Assembly (NCBI RefSeq): GCF_963259705.1 | Contig: NC_081861.1 | Location: forward strand, 102,853,726-102,917,725 | DNA: 64,000 bases | Origin: Myotis daubentonii | Taxonomy: Eukaryota > Chordata > Mammalia > Chiroptera > Vespertilionidae | Direction of reading: 5' to 3' | In this document: in pieces, positions 34,911-45,539 of the stretch | How the letters are laid out: each line of letters starts with the position of its first letter | Position numbering within the stretch: position 1 is the stretch's first letter | The notes under the pieces: model-generated | Databases searched by the model: none | The model's input: the letters and a program-made list of their open reading frames with translations, nothing else | Told to the model about the DNA's origin: nothing | Program-made: the position numbers and the translations under genes

Positions 34911-35254
34911 GATAGGCAGATAGTCCCAGGGGTGATATACATACTGCTAGATAATAATGCATAGGTCCTACAGGTAACTCATTATTAATGTACCTCCAAC
35001 TCTCATGAAGAAAATACCATGGACCTAAACCATTAATGCCATTGATTAAACAAAAGGAAATATTCCAAGAAATAAAAGGTAAGTTTAGGGGTGAATGAGT
35101 CAGTGAAGGGGATGGGGTTGAGATGAAGGGAACTAGGGAAACAGAATTACAATACGAATGTTTCCTACAATTTGTCTTTTGAGTTTTCTCTCCTTTTTAG
35201 GGTTAGCTCTCTGCTACCACAATATTATTTGACCCTCACCACTGCATTAGAGAC

Positions 35255-35485
35255 ATTGGCATGATGTAGAGGAAAGGGCACAGGTTTTGGAGGCCAAATA
35301 TGTCTCCACCACTCACTTGCTTTGTGACTTTGGGCAAGTGCACTAACCTTGTTGGGATTCTGTTTGCTCATTGCTAAAATAGGAGCAAACATACCTACTT
35401 CACTGGGTTGTTCTGAAGAATAATGAGATAATTAATGTGTATAACATGCCTGACATTGTAGCTGGAAAATATTAGTGGCTCAGTG
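35255..35485 (+). mobile_element. MIR
   Basis: GTAGAGGAAAGGGCACAGG, CTTGCTTTGTGACTTTGGGC and ACTGGGTTGTTCTGAAGAAT are 5', core and 3' MIR features in order. Confidence 0.75.
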
Positions 35486-35687
35486 ATATAAAATATAAGC
35501 TCCTCACATATCTCCTTCTAGGGTAATGACCATGTATTTGATTATTTGTCTAATCTCCTTCAAGTGGTCTCAGAAAGAGAATCCTAAAGGAGAGTTGGAA
35601 ACACAGAAGAAATCACTAGCACCCGCTTTGATCATTGCTCATATCTCACCTGGAGATTTCAGCCTCTTCTTCATTCCCCCCACCCTG

Positions 35688-35691
<4 letters not shown>

Positions 35692-35758
<67 letters not shown>
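35692..35758. repeat. (GA)n microsatellite
   Basis: Over thirty GA units. The 106-codon open frame through it (35526-35846) reads poly-Arg/Glu and is an artefact. Confidence 0.97.
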
Positions 35759-35759
<1 letters not shown>

Positions 35760-35762
<3 letters not shown>

Positions 35763-36480
35763 AGTCAGGACACTACACTAGCCCCTCTCAAGTCCATAAG
35801 AACACGAATTCCTTTCCTTGGCCTATACGGTGTGTCATGCAAGTAGTATGGCAACCTGGATATGTAGGAGAGGTATAATTGGTTATTAATGATCTGCATG
35901 TTTTGAAAGTTGATTCCTGCCATCCAACTCTTGTGCACTGGCAAGAGCCGATTAACAGGCATGAACTCTAGGGCAAATTTCCCAGGTGCAAGGAATAACA
36001 TTGTTACTTTACAGGAAAGTTGGGTCAATGAGCCATCTCATTACCCTCTCCAGTGTCTTTCTTTGGTTAATTTATAAAGTCCAAGAAATTTGCTTTCAAA
36101 GCTGCTCAATGTCTCTGTTAGTGGTCCCTTTATATTTGTAGGAATTTCCCTCTCCCTTCACCCTTGCCCTCAGATATCCCAGCCCTCCACTGAACCCCTC
36201 CCAACTTCCTGCTAATTTCCCCCAATACCTCTTCTCAACCTTCCCTCTACCCTTCCCTAACCCCTCCATACATCACCCAATCTCTCCCTGCCCCAACTCT
36301 TCCCCTACTTTCTCCATCACCCCACCCCATCACCCACTGACCTATAACTACCCCTGGAATATTTAGTACATCACCAAAACTTTTAGCCTTTTCCAATCCC
36401 CTCTCTTCCTCCCAACTTATTTATCCCTTCTCCTCTTCCCTCAGTTAAGCCAAGAAATAATTCAAATACCAGTAGAAATT
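35760..36480. other. No gene seen; pyrimidine-rich tract 36140-36440
   Basis: The second half is an unusual strand-asymmetric stretch dominated by C and T (CCCTCC, CCCAACT, CTTCCC motifs) with very few G. It is not a regular tandem repeat. It lies downstream of RTL3 in the direction of that gene's transcription, where the RNA would be purine-rich. Confidence 0.5.
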
Positions 36481-36487
36481 GCCAATG

Positions 36488-36493
36488 TTTATT
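36488..36493 (-). promoter_or_regulatory. Candidate polyadenylation signal for RTL3
   Basis: The minus strand reads AATAAA here, about 575 bases past the protease-frame stop (about 380 without the inserted L1). Many AT-rich matches exist in the window, so position and strand are the only support. Confidence 0.25.
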
Positions 36494-36671
36494 GATTTTT
36501 TAAAAATATCACTTGCAAATTATTTTTTATTGAAAATATACTGCAATTGTTGTGATAGAGAAAAATGTTGATAAGAAAAAAGTCAAGTCACTCTAACAGC
36601 TACACTTTTCAAAGTTAGTTTCTAATATCTATTCTCATGCATATTGGTAGTATAAATTGTAATTAAAACTG

Positions 36672-36867
36672 CTCAAACCTCAGAGGGAAAGTAGGGGAGG
36701 GTGGGGGTAAGGGGAAGAGATCAACCAAAGGACTTGTATGCATGCATATAAGCCTAACCAATGGACACAGACAACAGGGGGGTAAGGGCATAAGTGGGGG
36801 GGTGGGAGGCAATGGGGGGATAAGGACATATATGTAATACCTTAATCAATAGAGAAATTAAAAAAAA
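36672..36867 (+). mobile_element. 5'-truncated L1 3' UTR
   Basis: Same 3' UTR as 10140-10378 (TTGTATGCATGCATATAAGC, then a G-rich tract and TGTAATACCTTAATCAATAG). AAACTGC flanks both ends as a short target duplication. It lies in the presumptive RTL3 3' UTR, antisense to the gene. Confidence 0.85.
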
Positions 36868-37068
36868 ACTGCCTCACAGTAATGCAGGGTTCAAAGAAAT
36901 GGGCATGCAGGGTTGGTGAAAAAAAAGCAGCTCAAAATTGTCAGGTTCAGTCCATGATCCCAGAGGCAGTGTTGTTGTCCAGGTAGCTTTTAATTTTTTT
37001 TAGAGATTCTGATGACAACTGAGGTAATAGAAGACAGGTTTCCAGGAGCAGTTACTAGGACACAGAAT

Positions 37069-37581
37069 CTACCCAGCAATGATTTCATCACAATGTCTTC
37101 TATTCCATCTGTGCCTGAAGCAATTGTAGTGACAATAACGAGATGGAAAGGACACAGTGCGGGTACTCCACTCTATGTTTGGGTCATGTGTTTCAAGCCA
37201 GTGGATTCCAAGAATCAGAGGGTATCGTGGTGCATGAATAATATCAAACTGTAGCTCTTCAACATGGTTTCCAATTTTAACTTCGACAGGTGGTGTTTCC
37301 TTAGTTATGGGTCCATTAATCAGTGGACGGCCATCTACTGTTTCAAGCATCAGAGGGAAGATGTTATTGCGGATGGGCAGCTTCTCTCGAAGAACCACGG
37401 AATGGTCAATGCTGTTTCTGTAGGAGCCTGAGTCCACCATTGCTTGCTCAAAGAACTGTCGTCTTCCAAGTCGAATTTCAACAGTAAGCCATAGGGTTCG
37501 GGACATGGATATTGGAAGTGAGGGGGATGCATATTTGTAGATTGGCCCGCCCGGGTTCCCCCTTACCGCCGGGCCTGGATG
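37069..37581 (-). CDS. RTL3: RTL3 protease-frame extension (-1 frame, Gag-Pro)
   Basis: This is the -1 frame relative to RTL3 Gag, counted from the last base of the slippery heptamer: 170 sense codons and a TAG stop at 37069-37071. It would add a retropepsin-like segment to Gag. The active-site motif is VDSGSYRNSID, with D-S-G at about residues 50-52 of the extension. It is followed by FPLMLETVDGRPLINGPI and the PLILGIHWLETHDPNIEW block typical of Ty3/gypsy sushi-ichi proteases (compare PEG10 and RTL1). There is no reverse-transcriptase sequence afterwards. The frame has no stop over this length, although neutral decay since a eutherian-age domestication should have closed it; that suggests selection but does not prove it. 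Without a frameshift there would be no obvious way to translate it; an internal ATG at 37507 (MSRTLWLTVEIRLG) is the alternative. Confidence 0.7.
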   Translation of the reverse strand, partial: HPGPAVRGNPGGPIYKYASPSLPISMSRTLWLTVEIRLGRRQFFEQAMVDSGSYRNSIDHSVVLREKLPIRNNIFPLMLETVDGRPLINGPITKETPPVEVKIGNHVEELQFDIIHAPRYPLILGIHWLETHDPNIEWSTRTVSFPSRYCHYNCFRHRWNRRHCDEIIAG

Positions 37582-37587
37582 TTTCCC
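37544..37587 (-). promoter_or_regulatory. Candidate -1 ribosomal frameshift signal (GGGAAAC + stem)
   Basis: On the minus strand GGGAAAC occupies 37587-37581 and is read G-GGA-AAC in the Gag frame, the X XXY YYZ phase required for tandem -1 slippage. A 5-nt spacer (ATCCA) precedes GGCCCG (37575-37570), which pairs with CGGGCC (37549-37544) across a 20-nt loop containing the Gag TAA. An overlapping alternative pairing, GCCCGG with CCGGGC, could support a pseudoknot. PEG10 uses the same heptamer. Confidence 0.7.
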
Positions 37588-39023
37588 GCCTGCTGGGCAC
37601 GATGAGGCTTGACAGGGCAATCTCTGGCAAAATGACCAGGATGAGCACAGTAGAGGCACAAGTGGCCTTCACGGCGTCGAGCCCGTTCAGCTTCACAGAG
37701 GCGTGGGCGATTGCTGGCAGCCTGCACAGGCCGGTTTTCACCTGGTTGATTCTCAGGCCCAGCTCTCTCCTCAGAGGGAATTGTACCTTGTGGATTTGGA
37801 TCAGGCTTAACATTTAGCTTCTCTTCAAGGCTGATGCACTGGGTGATCAGATCAGATAGGTTAGTGGCTGAGCTTGAGGAAGACAGTTCCTCTCGAATAG
37901 AACTAGCAAGGCTTTCTTGAAATTGGATGCAGAGAGTACTTTCACCCAAGTTTAGCTTTTGAGCAATGAGGTGGAAGTGGGTCACTTGCTGGTGGACAGG
38001 GTCCTCCCCTTGGCAAAGCCGACGGATGCGGTGGTTGGCATCTTCCATGTTTTCTGGATTGTTAAGAGTATCCTGGAGCACTTGTATGAAACTTCCAAAT
38101 TGCTCCAGCAGGGGTCTTTGGATATATACTAAGGGCTGGAACCACTTTCCAGCCTCACTTGAGAAGCAGTTACCAACAAAGCTCACTAAGGCTGCTTCAG
38201 TGGGATACAGGTGCCCTCTGACTCTCATGTAACTATTCAATTGAACCAGGAATTCAGGAAACTTCTGGGAATTCCCATTGAAGGCTAAAGGGTATTCTAA
38301 GGGGAAAGCTTCAGCCTCCAACCCACTAGGGGACTGTGGAAACTCTGAAGTGGCTGATGTCTCAGCAGCTATTAGGCCCTCCAGGGACTCCTGAGGTGCT
38401 GAGAGCTCTAGGAACTCCTGGGCATCTGAAAGATCCAGGGGGGCCTGAGGCATGCAAGACTGAAGAGGCTCTTTGGGAGCCTGAAGCTCCAGGGGCTCCA
38501 GGAGTGTTGAGGTCTCCTGGCATTCTGGTGTCTCCTGGGGATCTTGGGCATTTGGAAGATCCTGGAGCTCTAAATTCTGGGCCTCCTGGGCTTTTAGGGC
38601 ATCCTTGGTATGAGGGGGCTCTTGGGCCTCCTTGACTTCAAAGGGCTTGTGGACCTCCAGGGCCATTGGGAACTTCTCCAGCTCCTTAGCCTCTGGAGGC
38701 TTTTGGGACACACAGGCTGCTGAGAGTCCATGGACAATTGGAAGTGACTGGGGCTCTCTGGGCTTCTGGGGATCTTCAAACTCTGGGGGATTTGTATGAT
38801 CCCAGGCTGCTGGGGTTTCCAGGGGCTCTGAGGGTTTTGGGGGCTCCTGGGCCTCTGTGGGTTTCTGGACTGGTTCATCCTCCTTGGCTGCTTGGGGCTT
38901 GTGGAGCTCTGGGATCTGGGCCTGCAGGGCAGCATTTTCTTCCATCAGCCTCTGCACTTGGGCCTGGAGAATTTCATTCTCCAATTTCAGAGCAATATAG
39001 GAGGCTGCTAAGTCCTCCACCAT
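37563..39023 (-). CDS. RTL3: RTL3 (ZCCHC5/Mart3), domesticated retrotransposon Gag-like protein
   Basis: A 486-residue protein recognised as RTL3, a sushi-ichi (Ty3/gypsy) Gag gene co-opted in eutherians; human RTL3 is about 475 residues. Layout: coiled coil about 10-40 (LKLENEILQAQVQRLMEEN), a long Pro/Glu-rich, Gln/Ala-rich low-complexity segment about 41-237 with repeated PQEPPE-type units, a capsid-like Gag domain about 238-405 (FPEFLVQLNSYMRVRGHLYP, ALVSFVGNCFSSEAGKWF), and a CCHC zinc knuckle at 456-469 (CLYCAHPGHFARDC). The start is the ATG at 39023: it matches the known MVEDLAASY start and has a strong context (A at -3, G at +4). The frame is open further upstream, but only from a TTG at 39164. 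The coding region is intact in one exon. Its biochemical role is not established to my knowledge; Gag-like capsid assembly or nucleic-acid binding is inferred from the domains. Confidence 0.95.
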   Translation of the reverse strand: MVEDLAASYIALKLENEILQAQVQRLMEENAALQAQIPELHKPQAAKEDEPVQKPTEAQEPPKPSEPLETPAAWDHTNPPEFEDPQKPREPQSLPIVHGLSAACVSQKPPEAKELEKFPMALEVHKPFEVKEAQEPPHTKDALKAQEAQNLELQDLPNAQDPQETPECQETSTLLEPLELQAPKEPLQSCMPQAPLDLSDAQEFLELSAPQESLEGLIAAETSATSEFPQSPSGLEAEAFPLEYPLAFNGNSQKFPEFLVQLNSYMRVRGHLYPTEAALVSFVGNCFSSEAGKWFQPLVYIQRPLLEQFGSFIQVLQDTLNNPENMEDANHRIRRLCQGEDPVHQQVTHFHLIAQKLNLGESTLCIQFQESLASSIREELSSSSSATNLSDLITQCISLEEKLNVKPDPNPQGTIPSEERAGPENQPGENRPVQAASNRPRLCEAERARRREGHLCLYCAHPGHFARDCPVKPHRAQQAGNIQARR

Positions 39024-39228
39024 CTTTTGAGGAAATGGGCTTGGTTTTGCAGTTTGCTGCCAAGAGAGATTGGGTGGGCTTTTGTGAGGTTTTCTAAAAG
39101 CTCCCCGCAGGCAGATGTCAGCCTCCTTAAGTTTTCCAGGAGGTAGGGTTTTGGGCCCCACCAAGATCGATTAACAGGAGGTCACTGGGAGCCTCCAGGG
39201 ATCAGCAAAGAGAGGTATCTGATGATAC

Positions 39229-39245
39229 ACTGTAAAGAAAGTAGG
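39229..39245 (-). promoter_or_regulatory. Predicted 3' splice site before the RTL3 coding exon
   Basis: The minus strand reads CCTACTTTCTTTACAG ending at 39230, a good polypyrimidine-AG acceptor. The exon would then begin at 39229 and include about 206 bases of 5' UTR before the ATG at 39023. A separate upstream non-coding exon and the promoter would lie at higher coordinates; I could not identify them. Confidence 0.45.
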
Positions 39246-39731
39246 ATCTGAGGATCAGAAACTGTGGAAAGCACTTATTAAAATAAATCAGAACAAAACT
39301 TGCCCAACAGTGCTGGGTTTCTTTTACTACAGGCTCATATTCATGAACTAGGTTTATATATGCTGGCTCTGACCCCATGATATTTTATAAACAGCATCTA
39401 AACCAGACTGTGTATGTCATTTTGCATTCTTCCTTTGAAACTTAACATTATATTAGAATCAATTTCTCCATATTCTTTTCTGTTTTACATAGTCTTTAAT
39501 TTATAATGTCTACTTAATATCCCAATGTGACACTTGAATTTTAACAGCTACTTTCAATGACTAACTCATTTGAGCAATGTGGGGATTTGAACTCATCTGT
39601 GGTGGGCCAACCCAAGAGATATTTTTGGGTAGCTGGGGTAGGAGGTATGGGGGATCCCTTTCTGACACTCAGAAATCAAACCTCATAAGCAACCACACAA
39701 GATCAGCCAAAAGAGAAAACAAGTAATAGTT

Positions 39732-39784
<53 letters not shown>

Positions 39785-42660
39785 TAGACACATGCATATT
39801 ATTTATAAAATGGCTCAAAATAGTTAAGAAAATAATCTTTATAAATGTACGTTACCGTTCAGAGACAGTCCAGGAGCTCTGCTGTCTGTGTACCATCGCT
39901 GAGGAGGGAAGTGTGTGAATTGCTTTGGAGGCTTGCCTTTTCTGCACACACTGAACTCAAACAAACACACCCACTCCCAGAACACGTTCCAACTCTCCTC
40001 TGTAACATAGCTATTTTGAGTGTGGAAGAGTTTTTTTTGACAGTACCTCACAGTTTAAAGCTGCAAGGAAAGTAGGATGCTGGGTCAATGTGAGACAACC
40101 TCATGTACTCAATCCTCAGCTGCATTAATAAATATTTGGCTAGGAAATTTGGAGTAATACCGCTGCCTTATGAAAAGTTGCAAACATTTCTGAATGACCA
40201 CTGTGGTTTGGGACTTTAATTTTTTATGTCTGTCTCATATAACCTCCCCTCACTCTATCCACACTGGGCTGTTTGTTTAATTCTTACTCAGAGAGAAGCC
40301 TGAAGCCCCTCAGCCTCTTTCCCTGCCACCTATTTAGTCCCTAGGGTCCCTCCTTGCAATTTTTTCTTGGAAACTTTGCTATGGACAGATCCAGGCAAAA
40401 TATAATAGGGTAAGACTGTGGACAAGGCCAACTTTGTTGAAGGATACTTGTAGTTGATTGCTGGATCCCTGGCTCCTTTTAAATTGTCTTGGCCCAGGGT
40501 TCTCATCTTTCCTATAGCCTCTCAGGTGCTCTAGGCCATATTCGGGTACCCACTAAGGACAGGTCACTTGAGAAATGACCATGTTCAAGATCTCACCTTC
40601 TCATGACAAATCACAGTTAAACCCTAGGCATGGACCATGTAGCCATTTTGGGTAAGGCTCTGAGGCAACTATTATAATCCTAGTAAGGGGTGGGATTGAG
40701 GATTTTCTTTGGCCACTTTAAACCACAGATCAATTCAGCCATGATCCCAGGTCTCCTTTTAAAGTGGTCAAGTCCACATTAGTCAGTATAATAGGATAAA
40801 CCCTGGTGATGGAATATGCCCAAACCACAGCAAATTGACAAATGGACTAGCTGAAGCTGAATGAAGAGGCTTTGAAAAAGAAATGAAAATATTTTGCAAA
40901 TCAAGTTATATTCTCTTCTTCCCTTTTAATGTTTTATTCTTTAGAAAAATACCACAAGTAAAAATGCATCATCAGAGAATAATGTGTTCTGTTTATGTGA
41001 ATTCTTCAGATAACTAAAGCCTTCCCTTTAAGAATACAGAACACAGTTTGATATTTACCTTACCAATTTTTTAAAAAATAAGAGAAATATTTATAGTGAG
41101 TATTACATTTCTTTCTCCATTCTTAACTAGGCGATTTTGAACATAATTTAATGGTTTGGGGTTATACTTATACACACCAGTTCCTTTACTGTGTTGTAAT
41201 ACTGGGTTGCCTTCTGAAAGCTACTGAGAGGTATCAAGTGGGCCTGTCTCCAAATTCAATACCTCCAAATTACTATGCTTTCCAACTTCTTGCAATTTAT
41301 TTTTTTGTGTGTTTTATTTATTCTTTTGTTATCAGGTTATCTCACTGTTACTTATGCCTATCTGTAGTAAGTATAGACGAATTTGGCAAATTACTTAGTC
41401 CTAAAACTTAAGTCTAAAACTCATTTTATGAAATTGTAAAATGGAGCTACTAATTGTACTTTACAGAGTTGTTGCAAAGATTTAGTGAAATAATGCATGG
41501 AAAAGATTTAGTACAGTTTCTAGCAGCTAATAGTGCTGAGTAAATGTTAATAATAATAATAAGCTGTAGCCATAGTAAGTTAACTTTATTTTCCATTTAC
41601 CTGTGAATTGGGAAACTGGATAGGTGAACTTGCTAGAATTGTGTAGGGGCTGAGCAGAGGCTTTCATATTAAGACATCTACAAGGCATAGATTTTACCTC
41701 ATTGACTTTTCACCACTCAGGGCTTCCTGCCGCCCCCCGCCCCGCCGCTTCCTCTCTGTGTTATGGATGATTTAATTTACCAAATAATACAGAACTGGAG
41801 GCACTTAAGCAGGAAGATAGAATAATTAACAAAGGGATTGTGGAGCAGCCAAGGTAGATCGTTAAAAAGTCCAGGACTAAAGCACTGAACAGTGCCTCGC
41901 CCACAGATATATTTATCAGATGGGTAAACCCCCTGCAAAAGAGCAAAGATCAAATTCAATGTTTATAAGTACAAGTTAAAAAATGCCCAAACATAGAGGA
42001 TTAGTCTCTTCTGAGTGGAAATAAAGAGCTACACCGACTTTTTGTCAAAATGCCTAATGTTGTTTTGATATCCTGAATTAGTCAAGTAAGAATAGGAAAG
42101 TAATCACATCTAATTTGTCATCATGTTTCCCCTATACTTTAATCCTTCTTACACTCACAACACAATGAAATTTATGGATCCTTTAGAATGGATATAAAAA
42201 AACATTCAAGTAAATGACGTTTTGTTAACTGGGCAAGTACATTTTTAGGGGAAAAGAGAAGACAAATATCTTCAATTAACAGATATAAAAAGACTGAACA
42301 ATTATGCTCAGTTGTGTTAATAAGTTACACATGTTGATTGTTAGCTTATGGGAAAGGGAAATGAAAGGTTAAATAAGATTAAATTCTACATTGTACACTC
42401 CAGAAAGAATAATGATTTTATTTTTTCAGCAAATGTACAATGTGAAGCATTTTGTTCTCTGCCTGGGTCTTCCTCCCCAGAGCTGGCTGGGCTGCATCTT
42501 CAAGCTCCTGCTCTTCCCTCTTCCCAACCAGGAAAAAAGCCAACAGTACAAGTTAGTCTCACAGGTCCCTGGCACAATGCCCAACTACCCTTAGGGTTAG
42601 TCCCATCCTAGTGTGTGTTCTGCTCAACATGTTATTCTTATGATTATGTTAGACTTGCAG
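39246..42660. other. No coding gene seen; (TA)n at 39734-39782
   Basis: Upstream flank of RTL3. Apart from the TA dinucleotide run I find only unique or ancient sequence and small frames without family resemblance. Any RTL3 promoter or non-coding first exon may be here, but no CpG-rich block marks it; a short GC-rich patch at 41727-41752 is too small to call. Confidence 0.4.
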
Positions 42661-42843
42661 CACTTTCTCTTTTTTTTAAGATTTGAAATTCTTTATTTTT
42701 TTTTAAAGGAGCAATATGTTAAGTAGAAACAATGGTGATGGGACTCTCTCTCAGGAGCACAACCTCGCCCTTCCATCCCCCCCACCCCCCCAGGGGCATT
42801 AACTTTGCCCTTCTCTCTCCTAAGCTCCAAGGGCCCTTATTTT

Positions 42844-44781
42844 TTTTCTTCTTTATTGATTAAGGTATTACATACATGTCCTTATCCCCCATTGCCCCCA
42901 GCCTTCCCACTCGTGCCCTCACCCCCCTGTTGTCTGTGTCCATTGGTTATGCTTATATGCATTCATCCAAGTCCTGTGGTTGATCTATCCCCCTTCCCCC
43001 AACCCTCCCCTGCCTTCTCTCTCAGGTTTGTGGTCTGGTCGATGCTTCTCTGTCTCTGGATCTGTTTTTGTTCATCAGTTTATGTTGTTCATTATATTCC
43101 ACAAATGAGTGAGAACATGTGATATTTATCTTTCTCTGACTGACTTATTTTGCTTAGCATAATGCTCTCCAGGTCTATCCATGCCATTCCTTCCTCTTTA
43201 CAGCAGTGTAGTATTCCACTGTGTAGATTCACCATCTTTTTATTGTTTTTTTCTTTTTTTTAAATTTTGTTTTATTGCTTAAAGTATTACAAAGAGTATT
43301 ACATATGTCTCCTTATTTTTCTCCCCTTGACCTTCCCCTGGCCTTCCACACCCCCCAGTGTCTTGTGTCCATTGGTTATGCTTATATGCATGCATACAAG
43401 TCCTTCGGTTGATCTCTTACCCCCACCTCAACCCTCCCCAGCCTTCCCGCTGAAGTTTGACAGTCTGTTGGATGTTGCTCTGCCTCTGTATCTATTTTTG
43501 TTCATCAGTTTATAGTGGTCTTAATTATCCATAAATGAGTGAGATCATGTGGTATTTTTCTTTCATTGACTGGCTTATTTCACTTAGCATAATGCTCTCC
43601 AGTTCCATCCATGCTGTTGCAAATGGTAGGAATTCCTTCTTTTTTACAGCAGCATAGTATTCCATCGTGTATATGTATCACAGTTTTCTAATCCAATCAT
43701 TGGCTGATGGGCACTTAGGCTGTTTCCTAATCTCAGCTATTGTAAATTGTGCTGCTATAAACATAGGGCTGCATATACCCTTTCTGATTGGTGTTTCTGT
43801 CTTCTTGGGGTATATTCCTAGAAGTAGGATCACTGGGTCAAACGGGAGTTCCATTTTTAGTTTTTTTGAGGAAACTCCATACTGTCTTCCATAATGGCTG
43901 CACCAGTCTGCATTCCCACCAGCAGTGCATGAGGGTTCCTTTTTCTCCATATCCTCACCAGCACTTGTCCTTTGTTCATTTGTTGATGATAGCCATTCTG
44001 ACAGGTGTGAGATGTACCTCATTGTTGTTTTGATTTGCATGTCTCAGATGATTAGTGACTTTGAGCATGTTTTCAAATGTCTCTTGGCTTTCTGTATGTC
44101 CTCTTTAGAAAAGTATCTATTTAGGTCCCTATCCCATTTTTAAAAATTGGATTGTTGCTCTTCCTTTTGTTAAGATGTATGAGTTCCCTGTAAATGTTGG
44201 AGATTAAACCCTTATCTGAAATAGCATTGGCAAATATGTTCTCCCATGCAGTGGGCTTTCTTGTTGCTTTGTTGATGGTTTCTTTTGCTGTGCAGAAGCT
44301 TTTTATTTTGATGTAGTCCCATTTGTTTATTTTCTCTTTAGTTTCCATTGCTCTAGGAGCTGTATTGGTGAAGATATTGCTTCAGCAAATGTCTGACATT
44401 TTGCTGCCTATGGATTCCTCCAATATTTTTATGGTTTTCCGTCTTGTGTTTAAATCCTTTATCCATTTTGAGCTTATTTTTGTTTATGGTCTAAATTGGT
44501 GGTCTAGTTAGTTTCATTTTTTTGCATGTATCTGTCCAATTTTCCCAACACCATTTATTGAAGAGACTGTATTGACTCCGTTGTATGCTCTTGCCTCCTT
44601 TGTCATTTTAATTGAGCATAGTGATTTGGGTCAACTTTTGGGTTCTCTATCCTATTCCATTGATCTATATGCCCGTTCTTGTGCCAGTACCAGGCAGTTT
44701 TGAGAACAGTGGCTTTGTAATATAGCTTGATATCTGGTATTGAGATCCCTCCTACTTTGTTCTTTACTCTCAGGATTGCTA
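42844..44781 (-). mobile_element. Antisense L1 carrying a second L1 3' end
   Basis: On the minus strand this is the C-terminal half of ORF2 and the 3' UTR (44781 to about 43255), followed by another L1 3' end (about 43240 to 42844). The 15-bp duplication AAGGGCCCTTATTTT flanks the pair as a whole (42829-42843 and 44782-44796), so both parts arrived in one event. The ORF2 part contains the Cys-rich domain frame 43678-44040 and is frameshifted. Confidence 0.85.
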
Positions 44782-44904
44782 AAGGGCCCTTATTTTGCTT
44801 CTGTAACTTGTTTCCTGAACCTATGCAGCCCAACTGGCTCACTTCTACTACCTCTATAACTTTCTAAATAAATTTTCTCTTATAATTTGAGTTCCTGGCT
44901 CTGA

Positions 44905-45028
44905 AATATTTTTTTTTTATTGAACTCAAGAAATGAGGTGTAATTGTCTGTGCCCTGACTGGAGATCAAACCCCAAACCTTGGCATATTAGGATGATGCT
45001 CTGACCAACTGAGCTATGGGCCAGGGCC
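44905..45028 (-). mobile_element. Short tRNA-derived SINE
   Basis: A T-rich tail (reverse) followed by CCCTGACTGGAGATCAAACC and CCAACTGAGCTATGGGCCAG, the tRNA-like promoter region of an older carnivore/bat-type SINE; the body is missing. Confidence 0.65.
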
Positions 45029-45029
45029 T

Positions 45030-45539
45030 TTTTGAAAAATTTTAAGGATAATTCGGATGGTTGTGTTGCAGCCCTTTCTTAAGTTTAACCCATAATGTGC
45101 TTAGCACAGATAGAAACTTTTCATTGTCATCAAAACCATATAGTAATGGGACAGCATGATTCAAATTACTTTAGAAGCTGAAAAACTTTCCAAGAATTTC
45201 CCTTACTCATATAATAGATCCAGAGCACCAGGTAATGGAATAGAAACAGTGTCTACACCAGTACAACTGTGAAGGAGTCAAAATTTGTCACCCTTTTATC
45301 TCCCTTTACAACATTTACCATCTTCTTATTTTGTTTTATTTTATTGAATTTACTAAGTGATACTGGTTAACAAAACCATACAGTTTTCAACTGTACAATT
45401 CAACAAAACATCTTATTTTATTTCTTGGCATTCGCATACTAAGGTGACCTTTCCCCTTGATTAGCTGTCACTTTGGGAAAAGTTATTCCTATTGAAATAC
45501 TACCTCACAGAGTTCTAAACTCTGGGGTGAGGCCACAAC
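45030..45539. other. No gene seen; possible L1 3' scrap
   Basis: 45320-45420 (TTATTTTATTGAATTTACTA ... CAACTGTACAATTC) is probably an antisense L1 3' remnant. The remainder is unique. Confidence 0.4.

Noticed and set aside
35526..35846. 106-codon open frame
   Set aside because: Runs through a (GA)n microsatellite giving alternating Arg/Glu; no coding support.
38336..39097. Plus-strand frames of 99-119 codons opposite RTL3
   Set aside because: They are antisense shadows of the Pro/Glu-rich repeat region of RTL3.
39024..39164. A longer RTL3 N-terminus of 47 residues
   Set aside because: The extension would start at TTG, not ATG, and the ATG at 39023 matches the known RTL3 start with a strong context.
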